This document shows positions 46,220 through 57,490 of a DNA stretch of 64,000 bases, one piece after another. Both the position numbers and the translations under genes were made by a program. The notes below the pieces were generated by a model. It was not told the DNA's origin, did no database searches, and saw only the letters and a program-made list of their open reading frames with translations. Origin of the DNA: Cymodocea nodosa (taxonomy: Eukaryota; Streptophyta; Magnoliopsida; Alismatales; Cymodoceaceae); the NCBI GenBank assembly GCA_036874045.1, contig JAZBRI010000004.1, positions 4,650,001 through 4,714,000 on the forward strand, written 5' to 3'. The number at the start of each line of letters is the position of its first letter. Within the stretch, counting starts at the first letter, position 1.

Positions 46220-47745
46220 TTAAAGAAAAGTTTAGTTGCAAACTTGAATATGACCTTCCTCTTTTGGGAGTTGAGGCACTGACCACCTCCTTAAGGAAAG
46301 ACCTTTGTTGTTATTGTTACCCTACCAGAACCTATTGCAAATTCTATCCAGCTCTTTGCATTGATTTTTCCCCAAAAGAGTTTTAGACAAAAAATAATGT
46401 GCTGTGGCCGTAAGTCATGTTTTAATAAGAGTGGTCTTGCCAACATGTGAAGGAGATTTTACCTTCCAACTTTTGAGTTTCCTCATAATCTTTTCCATGA
46501 TAATTTTGTACTGTTTTCTTGCATCCTTCAATAAAGAGTTCCTAACTATTTCAAAGTGTCATCATTAATTGCATAAATTAAGGATTTTTTGGATCTCCTT
46601 CTTATCCCTTTCACTCTAGAGCCAAACTTTTATTCTTGATTTGTCATACTTAATTTTCAAACCTGATTTCTCTCCAAATTTCTCAAATAGTCTTCAAGTT
46701 TCTGGTTTCCTTAATACTAGCTTTGCCTAGAATGATCGAGTCATTAACAAAAGCTATTTTGTGGATTTTTATAACTTCTCTTTCCCATTCCAAACCCCAG
46801 CATGGACCTGACCTCCTTTTCTTATAAATAAGTAGGTTGAGGCCTTCAATTGCTAAAATGAAAATTAATGGGGAGAGTGGGCATCCTTGCTTCACACATT
46901 TAGTTGATTTCACAGGGTAAAATCAGCAAATCTTTGCCCATCGACTATTCCAAAATTAAGGTAAAAGCTGTTATATATCTCATGATCACAAAAATAGATT
47001 CACTGGAGAAGCCATCCTAACTTAGGATACCTTTGAGATAAGTCCAATGCTTTCTTGATAACCACTTTCATCATGAAACCCCTAGCTTCCTTGCCCCTCC
47101 TTGCAAATTATGTAGAACTTTTGCCATAATTTTGTGGGACACATTTGTTAAAGCAATGAAACTAAATTTGGTGGCAATATTAACACTGCTATATTTAGGG
47201 ATTAAAACCAGATCAACATCCATGATGTACTTGGGTAACTCTTCCCTAATGTAGCTATGAACCATTCTCAATATTATACAAATCTTCAGCTTATCCCAGG
47301 AGCTGATGTAAAAATTGTTAGTGTGGCCATCTAGTACAGGGGCTTAATTGGGATTTACTGAAAACAGTAATTGCTTAATTTCTTTCTCCGAAGGTACTGC
47401 AACTATCTTGAAATTTTGATGCCGATCTACTCTTTTTTTCAAAAGGCATCAATGTCTAGTCAAGGGACCAAACTGATTTTTATCTGATTTATACGACTCT
47501 TTATAAAATCCAACAAGGGTACTCCTGGTGTCTCTCTAAAAGTTGTGGCTGCTGTGTCATCTTCTTTTATTATATGATAGATGTAGTTTTTCCGCATTCT
47601 AATTAAAGATGCTTTGTAGAAAAAGAAGGAATTCTTATCTTAGCAAGTCACTCTCATCAAATAAAAAAGTATTAACGATTCAAAGATGCCTTACCCGAAC
47701 CTTATTTTGAAATAGCTGTCTTCTTTCTCCATTGATTTGGCGGTA
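46220..47745 (-). mobile_element. L1-type LINE fragment (reverse transcriptase)
   Basis: On the minus strand, with several stops and shifts, the RT domain of a plant L1 element can be followed. It starts with a DGHTNNFYISSWDKLK block (for 'PGPDGF...FFKK.W'), then DLVLIPK, FSFIALTNVSHKIMAKVLHN, GCPLSPLIFILAIEGLNLLI, and IAFVNDSII, where the YADD/FADD catalytic motif has become FVND. It continues with KLKSWKVKSPSHVGKTTLIK and LDRICNRFW. The endonuclease and 3' end are incomplete. The changed FxDD site and stops show it is inactive. Confidence 0.75.
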
Positions 47746-50700
47746 CCATCTGATGAAAATACTACTATAAACAGAAAAGAAAAGTAAACGTCAATTTTTT
47801 AATCAATTATAATAATTCATTTCATACTGTTGGCACTGTTTGTAACTTCCGTTCAAACTGGAATTGCTTAATGCAAAATCTCAAAAAAAAAAAATTAAAA
47901 TCAAGTTTTCCTCTGCAATAATACTGTTGGCACTGTTCGTAAAAATGAGGCGGTGATGTGCAAAAAAAACAAAGAAGAGAGGTGGCAGCGCGCTCTTTCC
48001 CTGTCATTTACGGCGGAATATACATGAGGACGTATCTTGCATGCAAGAGACAGCGGAGAGAATAGTCCATACGCCACGCCAACTTTGAACACTGTCCATA
48101 TTTATTTATTTGACACACTGGCTTCAGATACAACTTGCATGTGTGTCAATGCCAATGCAGTTAAGATGGTCGGTAGCGATCAGGATCGCTCGCTAGGGTT
48201 TCAGAACCGGCTATTTGCATCCTGGTTCTCTTAGTTCTCTGCCAGAAAGTGAAGTTACAAATAAATACATATCTAAATATTTTATATTTAAGGAATAAAT
48301 TTTTTATTGCGATCAATTAATTTTAAGTAAATTATCTACATTTTTATGTAATATTATATCCAAAAATCATCTTCCATATTCAATTCTTTATACATCTGCT
48401 TGAATTAAAAATAAAACCCTTATATAATTAAAAAAAAGGATAACAATAGAAAACCGGCAACAAGTAAAATATCCTTTACTTTACGATGATGTAAGAGGTT
48501 ATAGGTTTCAGATACAAATAAAAACACCTACGGTTATTAAAAAAGAGTGCTGGAAAGACATCTCATATCATGATTGTCAGATGTGGGTATTTATGTTTAT
48601 CAAGATTTAAAAAGCAATAGGAGATATTCAAATCAATTAAATAATTAAAATTACAATTCGTCTGCACAAACTTTGACCATACAGGGTTGATAATTGAAGT
48701 GATGGAACGATTCTACTGTGGATGCTATTTTTTTTTTACCCTACAAGACTACAAGGAACAAAAATTCAAATCTTGGCAAAAATATTGTAAACAACAACAC
48801 AAAGCGAGAAGATTTAATCACTACACCATGAAATCACGTCATTCTCAAAAAAACCTATGAAGTAATTGACACGCAGAGCAGTAATTAGCTCGATTTTGTT
48901 GTTATGTATGTGATTCAAAAGCCATAAATGAAACCACTTCACGATGCAAAGCTAGAAAAAATAAATCCAAGAAAACGAGAACTCCCGACTATAAACTACG
49001 ACACGGAGGGTTGCAAGTTGAAATCCAAGATGGCAACTTGGATGCTGAGGAAGGAAATGCATATAACCAATCTGAATATTGGAAGAACCAAAGTAACCAT
49101 ATTTATCAATTTCAGAAAGAAAAAAAAGCATAGCTATAATCCCACTAGAATTAGGAGCTAAACAAATATCCTTTTCCTTACTGTACCATTTATTTTTGAT
49201 AGTAGTAATATTTTATTTAAGTTTAATGAGAACAATATACTATCATAAAGAGAAGAACAGTTACACAGTATGTCTTCAGTTTTCTTACCGTGATTTGGTT
49301 TTCGATGCATGTGGATGTATTAAATGATCCAAGAAGGATGTTGCGTGTGGTGTTATAAAATAAATAAAATCGGATCTGACCCTCTTAAATATGTTACAAG
49401 TGTCATAGATATCAAAAGTTTACCTTGGAAGAGATGCATATGTAGGGCAGAATGCTCTTGGAACGCTGGCATTGTTGCAGTTTACCTTGGAAGACTGGCA
49501 TTAGTCTTAAAGCTAAGAATTCATAATATACTTCAGAACCGGCGACAATAAAGTTATTGTAGTGCAGGATTTGAGTCTAACAAAAATATTCCAGCAAAAA
49601 ATGGAATACGAACAAGCAAACTACTCATTATTGAAAAAAAGGTAAATCACTCGAGTCTATGGAAAAATAGAATGCCTTTTTATTGCGGTTGATGTTGTTG
49701 GGTATTAAATTTAGGTAAAATCTTTTTATCAAACGCGTACGAAAGAAAAGATCACCTGTGCAAACCTGATGGTCACTGTAGCGAAAATGAGAAAAATCTA
49801 AAAATTTAAGCTTTCTGAAGAAAAAGAGTACATTACGCAAACAACACTTCCAAACAATAAACAAACAAGGCATATACATTACGATATAATAATGCGATTA
49901 AGTTTTCTCGTGTCACGCCACCACCGATACGCGTGAGTTTAAATTCCACGACCATCTGTTGAAAAAGAAACAAAGAAAGAATTTTAACTGAATAGGCATG
50001 CACTTTTTCCTTTTATGGATTTTGCATTTACATGCATTTCTCACTAATTGAATCTTTGAAGACAGCAAGAAAAAAATGAAAAGAAACTTACCCACATTTC
50101 GTATGATGGCCCTCTGATGTAGAACATAACATGAAACGCGAGAGTTCACCCCTTAAATCAAAAGGCTGCAAGTTTAGTTCACATGTAATATATATATATT
50201 ATATACCGAAGATAGTCAACAGCGGTTGATCCCGAATTTCACTCACAAATTTGCAGTCAACCCAATCATTTCCTTCTTATATTTACACACATACATCCAT
50301 CCATACATATCATCGTCTTTATGTCCATCGGTAAGCCGAAGCTCATGTTCATCTTCTTATGCGGCTTATCTTGCGGCCCACCACAACTACCATAGAGATG
50401 ATGATGGATGGATAGATAGATAGACAGATTGATTGAGAAAAAGAATAGGGCAATAGCATAAAACCAGGCAAGTGGGAAATCACTCAAATGCACCCCCCTC
50501 CTCCAAGGGGTGCTTGCCATAAGGCCTTGGCCGTCTTTAATGAGAAAGGGGCAGCTCCTCCGCCGTGTCAGGGGCCGTACTAGTCCACCTCTTGCTCATT
50601 CATGTCTTACCTACCAGATCTCATCAATGCACACAAGCTTGCCACTTTGACCTCGACAATAAAAACGATATATATGCAGAATGCGTGGCATGTGGTTCAT

Positions 50701-51780
50701 AACTTCACCGAACATGTGGATAAATGAACGTAAACGATAAATCAAAGAAGAAGATTGTCACACAACAATGAAAGGAAAATTTACTTAACCGATCAAGTGT
50801 GACAGGAAACAAAATAAAAGGCCAAAAAAATAATGAGTTGCATTGATTCATAAAGAAACCGACTGCGAAAAACAGAGTTGAAAAGTTTCTCGTTTTACGA
50901 ATCGATGCTATGTAGATCGCCGTTATTTAATTACCAAATGGTGCAGGTGCATACGCACGCAAAAGCCAAGCTACTTAGAAAGTTCTGAACTAGTCGACTG
51001 CCACTGTCCAAAGGATTAAGTTTTATTTATTTATTGAGAATGCCTGAAGGATTTAGCAATGCATAACAATTGAAAAGAAGGAATTCATTTCTCTCTCCTT
51101 GCATTTATGGAAGGAGTAAAGAAGATGGCCAAGGGACTGGAGAATGTGGTACAGCACTATGGCGAAAAAAATGGGCCATGACATTTAAAGTCTGACCACA
51201 GCAGCTAAGGCTGTTTATCTTACGCATCTTCTTGCCTGGTTTTTATTTTTTAATTGGTAAGAAGATTTTACCAAAATTTCAGTCTCAATGGAGAATAACA
51301 AATCATACAACTCCTCCTACTCAACGATATTGATGTTTATATATCAAATTAAAAAAATAAAAAATAAAGTCTATGAAAGCAGTGCCTTAAGTTGAAAATT
51401 GAAAATAGAAAAAACCATTATTGATATCAAAAATTCAAAGTCTGACCTTTCCATGAGGTTTTAGTTTCAAATTGCTATCCTGTGTAAGCGTCAAATTCGA
51501 TTCCTGCATCTTACAATGACCACGTAAACCAATAAACATGAAGCTTTTCTATTGAAAAGTAAGATCAAAGCAGCATCGTACCAAGACGTTCATAAAAAAG
51601 CTCAATTTAAAATGGATGTATATTTTATATCTATAAACTTTGAGTTCTTACAAAAGATGCTTATGTGAGATTTATGTGCATAGAAAAGTATAGTAAGGAA
51701 AAGAAAATTTCAAGAAAGCAACAATAGAATTCTTGTGCACATTGGAAAGCGATGGAACGGAAAAAATCCGTTACTTTCCA
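47746..51780. other. Spacer, no convincing gene
   Basis: AT-rich sequence. Observed features: a 17-base direct repeat (atactgttggcactgtt) at 47824-47840 and 47921-47937; a repeated 'gtttaccttggaaga' at about 49419 and 49479; a TATA-like run (tatatatatattatatacc, about 50189-50207) upstream of a 24-codon open frame at 50321-50395; and (GATA/GATG)n around 50396-50425. Longer open frames in this interval show no family resemblance. Confidence 0.4.
50321..50395 (+). CDS. Short ORF of 24 codons, possibly a small peptide
   Basis: The frame starts MSIGKPKLMFIFLCGLSCG and ends with PPQLP then stop. It lies about 115 bases after a TATA-like run. The composition (basic start, hydrophobic middle with two Cys, Pro-rich end) could suit a tiny peptide, but nothing is recognised and chance is likely. 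Confidence 0.15.
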   Translation: MSIGKPKLMFIFLCGLSCGPPQLP

Positions 51781-52610
51781 CCATATATAATAGAGATCAT
51801 TCTAAGGATTTATTTGTGCACCTAAAAAATAATAGAAAAAAATAAAAAGAAAGATATAGAAAATTATAGAAAGTAACAGAAAAAAAAGATACGAAAAGTC
51901 AACAGAAATATGGGTGTTTGTATATAATAAGGAATGTAACAAAAAATAATAGAAAGTAATAAAATATGAATTTAATAAGATACAATTGTTCAATGTTTGA
52001 GATAAATTTATAGATAAAATATAATTTTTACAATAAAAGATAATGAAATATGATTTATAATGATAAAATATGATTTATGATAGTAAAATATGATTTTTAA
52101 GATAAAATATGATTGTTATGGTAAAAGATGATAAAATATGATTGTTATGATTTATAATGATAAAATATGATTTTTATGATTTATGATTATAAAATATGGT
52201 TTTTAAGATAAAAGAAGATAAAATATGATCTTTATGATTTATGATGATAAAATATGATTTTTAAGATAAAAAATGCTAAAATATGATTTTATGATAATAA
52301 CATATGATTTATAAAGAAAATAAAAGAAAACTTTTACTCAACATATGGTGAATATGAGTTGTTACTTTTTTATTTTTTCACATCTCTCAGAAAGAAGATA
52401 AAAGAAAAATCTTTCTTAAAAAAGTTTGAAGCAGAAAATTTATCAAATTTTTCTCTACTTTTCGTCACATACAAACACCCTACATTTTATCTTTTAACTT
52501 TCTATTACTTTCCTTCCATCACTTTCAAACACCCTACATTTTATCTTTTAACTTTCTATTACTTTCTTTTCGTCACTTTTTGTCGTACACAAATCTCTCC
52601 TAAGGAAAGT
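51781..52610. mobile_element. AT-rich foldback element with internal tandem repeats
   Basis: The two flanks are imperfect inverted repeats. The left part, 'gaaagtaacag...gggtgtttgtatata' (about 51877-51926), is complementary to the right part, 'cacatacaaacaccc...tctattactttc' (about 52465-52512); the outer ends 'atttatttgtgcac' and 'gtacacaaatctc' also pair. The centre (51990-52320) is a run of degenerate 'gataaaatatgattttta' units. The right arm contains a tandem duplication: a 41-base block at 52472-52512 is repeated perfectly at 52526-52566, period 54. No coding capacity. Probably a non-autonomous DNA element. Confidence 0.5.
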
Positions 52611-53796
52611 TGCACCTCAAAAGCGAAGACAAGACTCTCTCAAACCCTCACGTTCTTTGATTGTCTTCCATCATCTTGACTAGATCTTCCATCATGAACA
52701 TCTCATCCACCATCTTTTCATACAAGCATCTCCCTCACAGAATCCTTGTTACTCAACAAGTTTCGATTTTGCTCAACCTAGTCAATTCCATAAGAGGTTT
52801 TATGATTTTGCCTCATAGATTTTGCTCAATTTTGTGAGAGATTCCACAATTCTGCTTGGTTCAGTGAGAGGTATAAATTTTTGATATTTCTCTATATTTG
52901 TACCTTGGATTTCCTCCTCATCTCATTCGATTCTGGTTAGTTTCTAATATCAGCTTAGAAGACGAAGTCTAATCTACCTCCTCTCTTTTCTTTTTTCCTC
53001 CTTTCTTGCGTATATAGCACATCACAAAACCATGCATCCTTCATATGGAATATTTTTCCCGTCCATACGTTTTCTTTCCCCTGTTGGTTCCTTTATACAA
53101 TCATTCTTCTCAAGTTTTCAAACAAATTGACGGTTGGGCTTCTTCCTGGAAGCAAGCATGTTTCAAACTTTTGATATATTATTCTCAATGTCGTTACATT
53201 TGCAACATGTATTAAAATTTGTTCTTCCTCAAATTATGAGTAGGAATACTCATCATCTACCTATCATACCCTAGCCAAAAAATATACAAGAAGAAGTTAG
53301 TATTGTGTCATGTTTAAATGATGTAGTGGATATGAATGGTAGATTGTGCTTGCCATATTGTTTTGCTAGTTAATGGATTTGAACGTTGATAATATGATCA
53401 TGTTTAGTAATTTCAAGTTCTAGGTTTATTTTGTTCAATATATTGCACCTCGATGATCTTGTGCAGAAGATTATTAGTTCTGGGTTTATCTTGTTCAATA
53501 ATTTCAACTTTTGGTTTCATCTATTTTGTTCACTTTTAATGCACCTTCATTTCATAACACCTATTTCTCTCTTTGTAATTCTAGGATTCATAACATCTTC
53601 TATTTCCCTGTTTATGCTTGCTTTGTGCGAAACAAGTTTTTCTGCTTTTATTGCTGCATCTCTATTGCAGTCCTTGTGTACTTCTCATTGTCCAAATGCC
53701 ACACAAACTAACCATCCCTTATTGCTGTTCCTTTTTGCAAGATTTTTAGGATGTTGCATCCATCAAGTGAATTAATGGTTGAGTCGTAAAGAATGT
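52611..53796. other. Spacer, no gene recognised
   Basis: Pyrimidine-rich sequence with a TATA-like 'gtatataaag'-type run near 53015 and a 114-codon open frame at 53431-53775 rich in Phe, Leu and Ser. The frame has no recognisable domain. It may be derived from a transposon leader. Confidence 0.3.
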
Positions 53797-53950
53797 CCAT
53801 AGCATGCATTCACCAACAGATTTGAATTGAATGCATGCTATGGTTGAGTTCAGTGCACCGCAAAAAGCTAAGATTTATTCTGTAAAGAATTCCACTAAGA
53901 TTTCTACACAGTAAGCTCCAAATTCAATTCAAATTTGTTGGTGAATGCCC
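53797..53950. mobile_element. Small foldback (Tourist-like MITE) with nested palindrome
   Basis: A 27-base terminal inverted repeat, gcattcaccaacagatttga... at 53806-53832 and its complement at 53922-53948, has one mismatch. The left end also carries its own hairpin: ccatagcatgcattca (53797-53812) and tgaatgcatgctatgg (about 53828-53843) are perfect complements with a 15-base loop. The 150-base size and 'gcattcaccaac' end suggest a Harbinger/Tourist-type MITE. The class assignment is inference. Confidence 0.6.
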
Positions 53951-54359
53951 TTTCAAAAAAATTGTTGGTTAAGGGATAATAGAATAGTAGAAGAGTTTGC
54001 ATCATGAAGAATGTTGTTTGTGTGTCTAAAATTTGTGGATTAGTAATTATTGTTTACTAAAATTTGAAAAGAGGGTGTTATATTATTCTAGACAAAAAAA
54101 TCATGAAGGAATATGAACATGATTTAATTAACGTAACAGATGTTTTTAGTTTTTCCATGTGTTATAATCAGTTTCAAGGCCAGCTGATGGTCTTATTTGG
54201 ACTCATATATCCATTATTAGTCATCCTTGTGGGCATATTCCACCATTGATCAAAATTTCCATTTTTTGCTGCCTTCTCTTATGGGCATGTCTTTTATAAT
54301 ATTTTCTTATGTCTATTACATTTTTAGACATTATAGTTACATTTTACTAAACTATGTCC

Positions 54360-55130
54360 AATATGGAAAAGAGAAAGGATGGGGGAAGAAGTTATGCAAG
54401 TTAGAGTACTATAGATGAACTTATTTTAAATGTTTTATGTGAGAAATTGAATGAAAGAAACAGTAAAATCATTGATAAGAAGATAATAGCTGATACTTGA
54501 GATAAAGTCATTGAAAAATACAATTAAGAGTTAAATAGTAGCATTACAAGAAAAAATATAAACAATTACATAAAAACCTGGTGATTAATAAAAAGATTTT
54601 GACTCAAAGTGAATGAAGTTGAAACTATATAAAAAAGTATATTGATATATTTGAAGAGATATAAGAAGAATTTGTTCAGATAACAAATTATAATTATTTG
54701 TTAATTATGTTGATACGTTTACTCTCTTATTTGATGAAATTCTAGTTGATGAGGTTTCTCTAATACAACCAAATTTTACGTTAACAAATGCATCAACAAC
54801 TGAAATATAATTAAAAGGCACAATAGCTAATAATATCTAATATAGTTATTGATATGACAAATGCATTTAGAAAAATGACGATCGAAGAGACACACATATA
54901 AGTTGAAAATAATAGATGGATTATATAAACTTGAATAGGAAAAGTTGCATTTACAACATATGTCATCGAAGAAAACAAAAGATGCTATAAATATATTATT
55001 TTCATTATCTGAGATAATGAAATATTCAAGACAACTAAATTATTACAAAGTGCGAGAATAATTTTTGGTCATATCAGACAAGAAAAAAGTAGCATAGTTG
55101 ATGTTTTATTTAATGTGATGTGATTAACTA
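54360..55130 (+). pseudogene. Decayed Myb/SANT-like (PIF/Harbinger-associated) protein remnant
   Basis: On the plus strand, through stops, a pattern like that of plant Myb/SANT-like transposon-associated proteins appears: ELILNVLCEKLNERNSKI near 54417-54470, then KIIADT, KVIEKYN, NINNYIKTW, and much later MTNAFRKMTIEETHI. The leading words correspond to the LLCEEVNAGNR-like start of that domain. It is AT-rich, stop-filled and certainly not functional. The neighbouring MITE at 53797 would fit a shared Harbinger origin, but this is not shown. Confidence 0.4.
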
Positions 55131-56690
55131 TTTAGTAGATGTATGGATGATGGAAAAATAGTGTTTTATATGAATGCTATTGTTGTTGTCGTATGAACTA
55201 CTTTAATTTATGATGTAGATGTATGGGCGATGAAAAATTAGTGTTTTATATGAATGTTATTGTTGTTGTAGTTGTATGAACTCGTTTTGTGCAATGAACA
55301 AGTTTGCTTTACTATGTTTCGTTATTTTGTCTTGTGATTTATAGCAAAATTTTGTCGTGTAAGAGCATTCTCTTGATTTTTAGATTAATGGTCGATATTG
55401 ATTTAAATAAAATTAAAATTTTACCACATATTTATAATTACATAACAATAGTAATAATGATATCATACGATCACTCCTTCATGAGAGGGAAAAAATTATC
55501 AATCTGTTCACAATATCCTAACCATTCCCTACCAAACCAACGGTAGAGATTTTCCTGGTATTAACGGAAAAAATTAACGGTAGAGATTTTTATGATTCTC
55601 TTGATATTGATTTAGACTGCTTTTCCAATCACATCGAACTCATGTCTATGGGTATGGGTTATGTCTTATAGGTCATCATTGCTACTGTATGTTGTGAAGA
55701 AAATGCTAATGAAAAGTTTGCATCTCTATGTACAAATGAGGTCATTACCTTTTCGATATCCGTTTGATTTTTTATTTTTCAAATTTTTGTACCTAATTTT
55801 TTAAACATGACAAAGCTAGATTGAACTTGAAGAGTCTACGCTCCGCAAACCAAGTTTATATCAAGACTTGGAAAGAAGCTAAGTTCAATCTTGGACACAT
55901 GTTTATCTAGGTGAGGCTTTTCTCTGTGTTAGAAAAAAATCTGATAGTGAGAGTTGGCACTTTCTACCTACCTACTTGAGAGGAATGCATTGTTTAGAAA
56001 TGTGAAGTTTGAAATTAGGTTCTTTAGTAGAAAAATGGAAACCATGGGGAAACAATATAAAAACTAAACTATAGAAAGGAGGATGCAAAAGAAAACTATA
56101 CTAACTTACCTTGACTGTCAATGCAGGAGGAGGATGCAGACAACAATGCACAGAAAGTCTTTGATGGCACAAACGTGTACAAATGTCGAGATTATTTAAT
56201 GTCTTGGACGATTTTACACAAACGATTTCTTTAATTTCTTTTGACAAACTTCCAAGTGATTTCACATAAATGAGGATAGAAGGTATGTCTATAGGGAATT
56301 CTCAAACAAGGAAAATGCATTTGCAAGGGATGAAAATAGGGATGTACACAGACACTCGTTGAGGACAATGTAATGATGGGGAGACAACGAGATGAGGCAG
56401 CAAAGGATTTCAGTTGATGTGGTAGATGACACTTGAGGAGAGGGGGGATGCATGAACTCTCAACTTTCAAATCATAGAGGATTTGAACGTTAAACAGGGA
56501 AGAGTTTTTATACCTAACTTTCCTTTTTTGATGGTAAACTTTCTAAGAAAGTCAGGAAGACCTTCCAAACTTTCCTTATTTTTGATGGTACAAACTCCTC
56601 TTTAGAGTTTAATGATGTAAAACAAGTATTACTTTGGGAAGCTTTACCTAACAGATTCCTAGACTAGCAAGTTCCTAGATAGAAACGACA
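55131..56690. other. Spacer, nothing recognised
   Basis: AT-rich sequence including a near-duplicate pair ('gatgtatggatgatggaaaaatagtgttttatatgaatg...' at about 55138 and '...gatgtatgggcgatgaaaaattagtgttttatatgaatg...' at about 55217), each followed by 'ttattgttgttgt'. The period is about 79 bases. No gene or element could be assigned. Confidence 0.35.
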
Positions 56691-56699
56691 GAGTATAAA

Positions 56700-57490
56700 A
56701 AAATGCAATAACAACAATTGAGTCATAATCTAATTACATAAGGTTGACTATATAAATCTTTTTTTCCATGTATTTCTATCAATGATAAAATCTTCAATTA
56801 AATTACATAAATTTAATTTTCTTTTCACAATTCATAATCAAGTAGTTTTAAGACTTTCGTTACTTTTATTTTTATTTTTCACTAATTAATTATTCTCTTC
56901 TAATCGGTACAATCTTTACTCTGTTAAGATATGACCAAATCACTTAAGTTAATTTTCTCTTATTTTATCTTCAATTAGTGCAACTCTTACTCTATTTTTA
57001 ATAAAATTATTTTTTAATTTATCCTTTATAATACTACTACATATATATCTAAGTATCCGTATCTCTGCAATACTAATTTTTTACATACCTTTATGTTTTA
57101 CAACCTAACATTCTGAATTATAAAATATAGTTTAGTGAATAACAATTTTATAAAAGTTTTTAAATTTAAGTGTATCCTTCTATCACATAGCACTCTAAAA
57201 AACATTTTTTCACTTTATCCATTTTATTTTAATCTTATGAATAATATCCTATATAATTCTATCTTTGCTACTTATTATAGATTCTAATTATCTAAAAAAC
57301 TTGCTTTTATGAATCCCATTGCCACCTAAGTATATATCTTTATCATTATTCCTATTTTCATCGAGCTTACATTTCATATATTCAATTTTTGATTTACTTA
57401 ATTTAAATCCTTTGAATTCTAAAGTATATTTTCATAATTCTAATTTAAAACTAATTCTTGACTTAATTTTATCAACAAAATTATGAAAAA
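56700..57490 (-). mobile_element. RTE-clade LINE 3' fragment
   Basis: It begins 'aataacaacaattgagtcataatc', the complement of the GTT-repeat tail plus terminal block. It continues with 'ataaggttgactatataaatc', 'aaatcttcaattaaattacataaattt' and 'caactcttactctattttta', in the same order as the copies at 12460 and 15045. About 790 bases are left, decayed. Confidence 0.65.
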
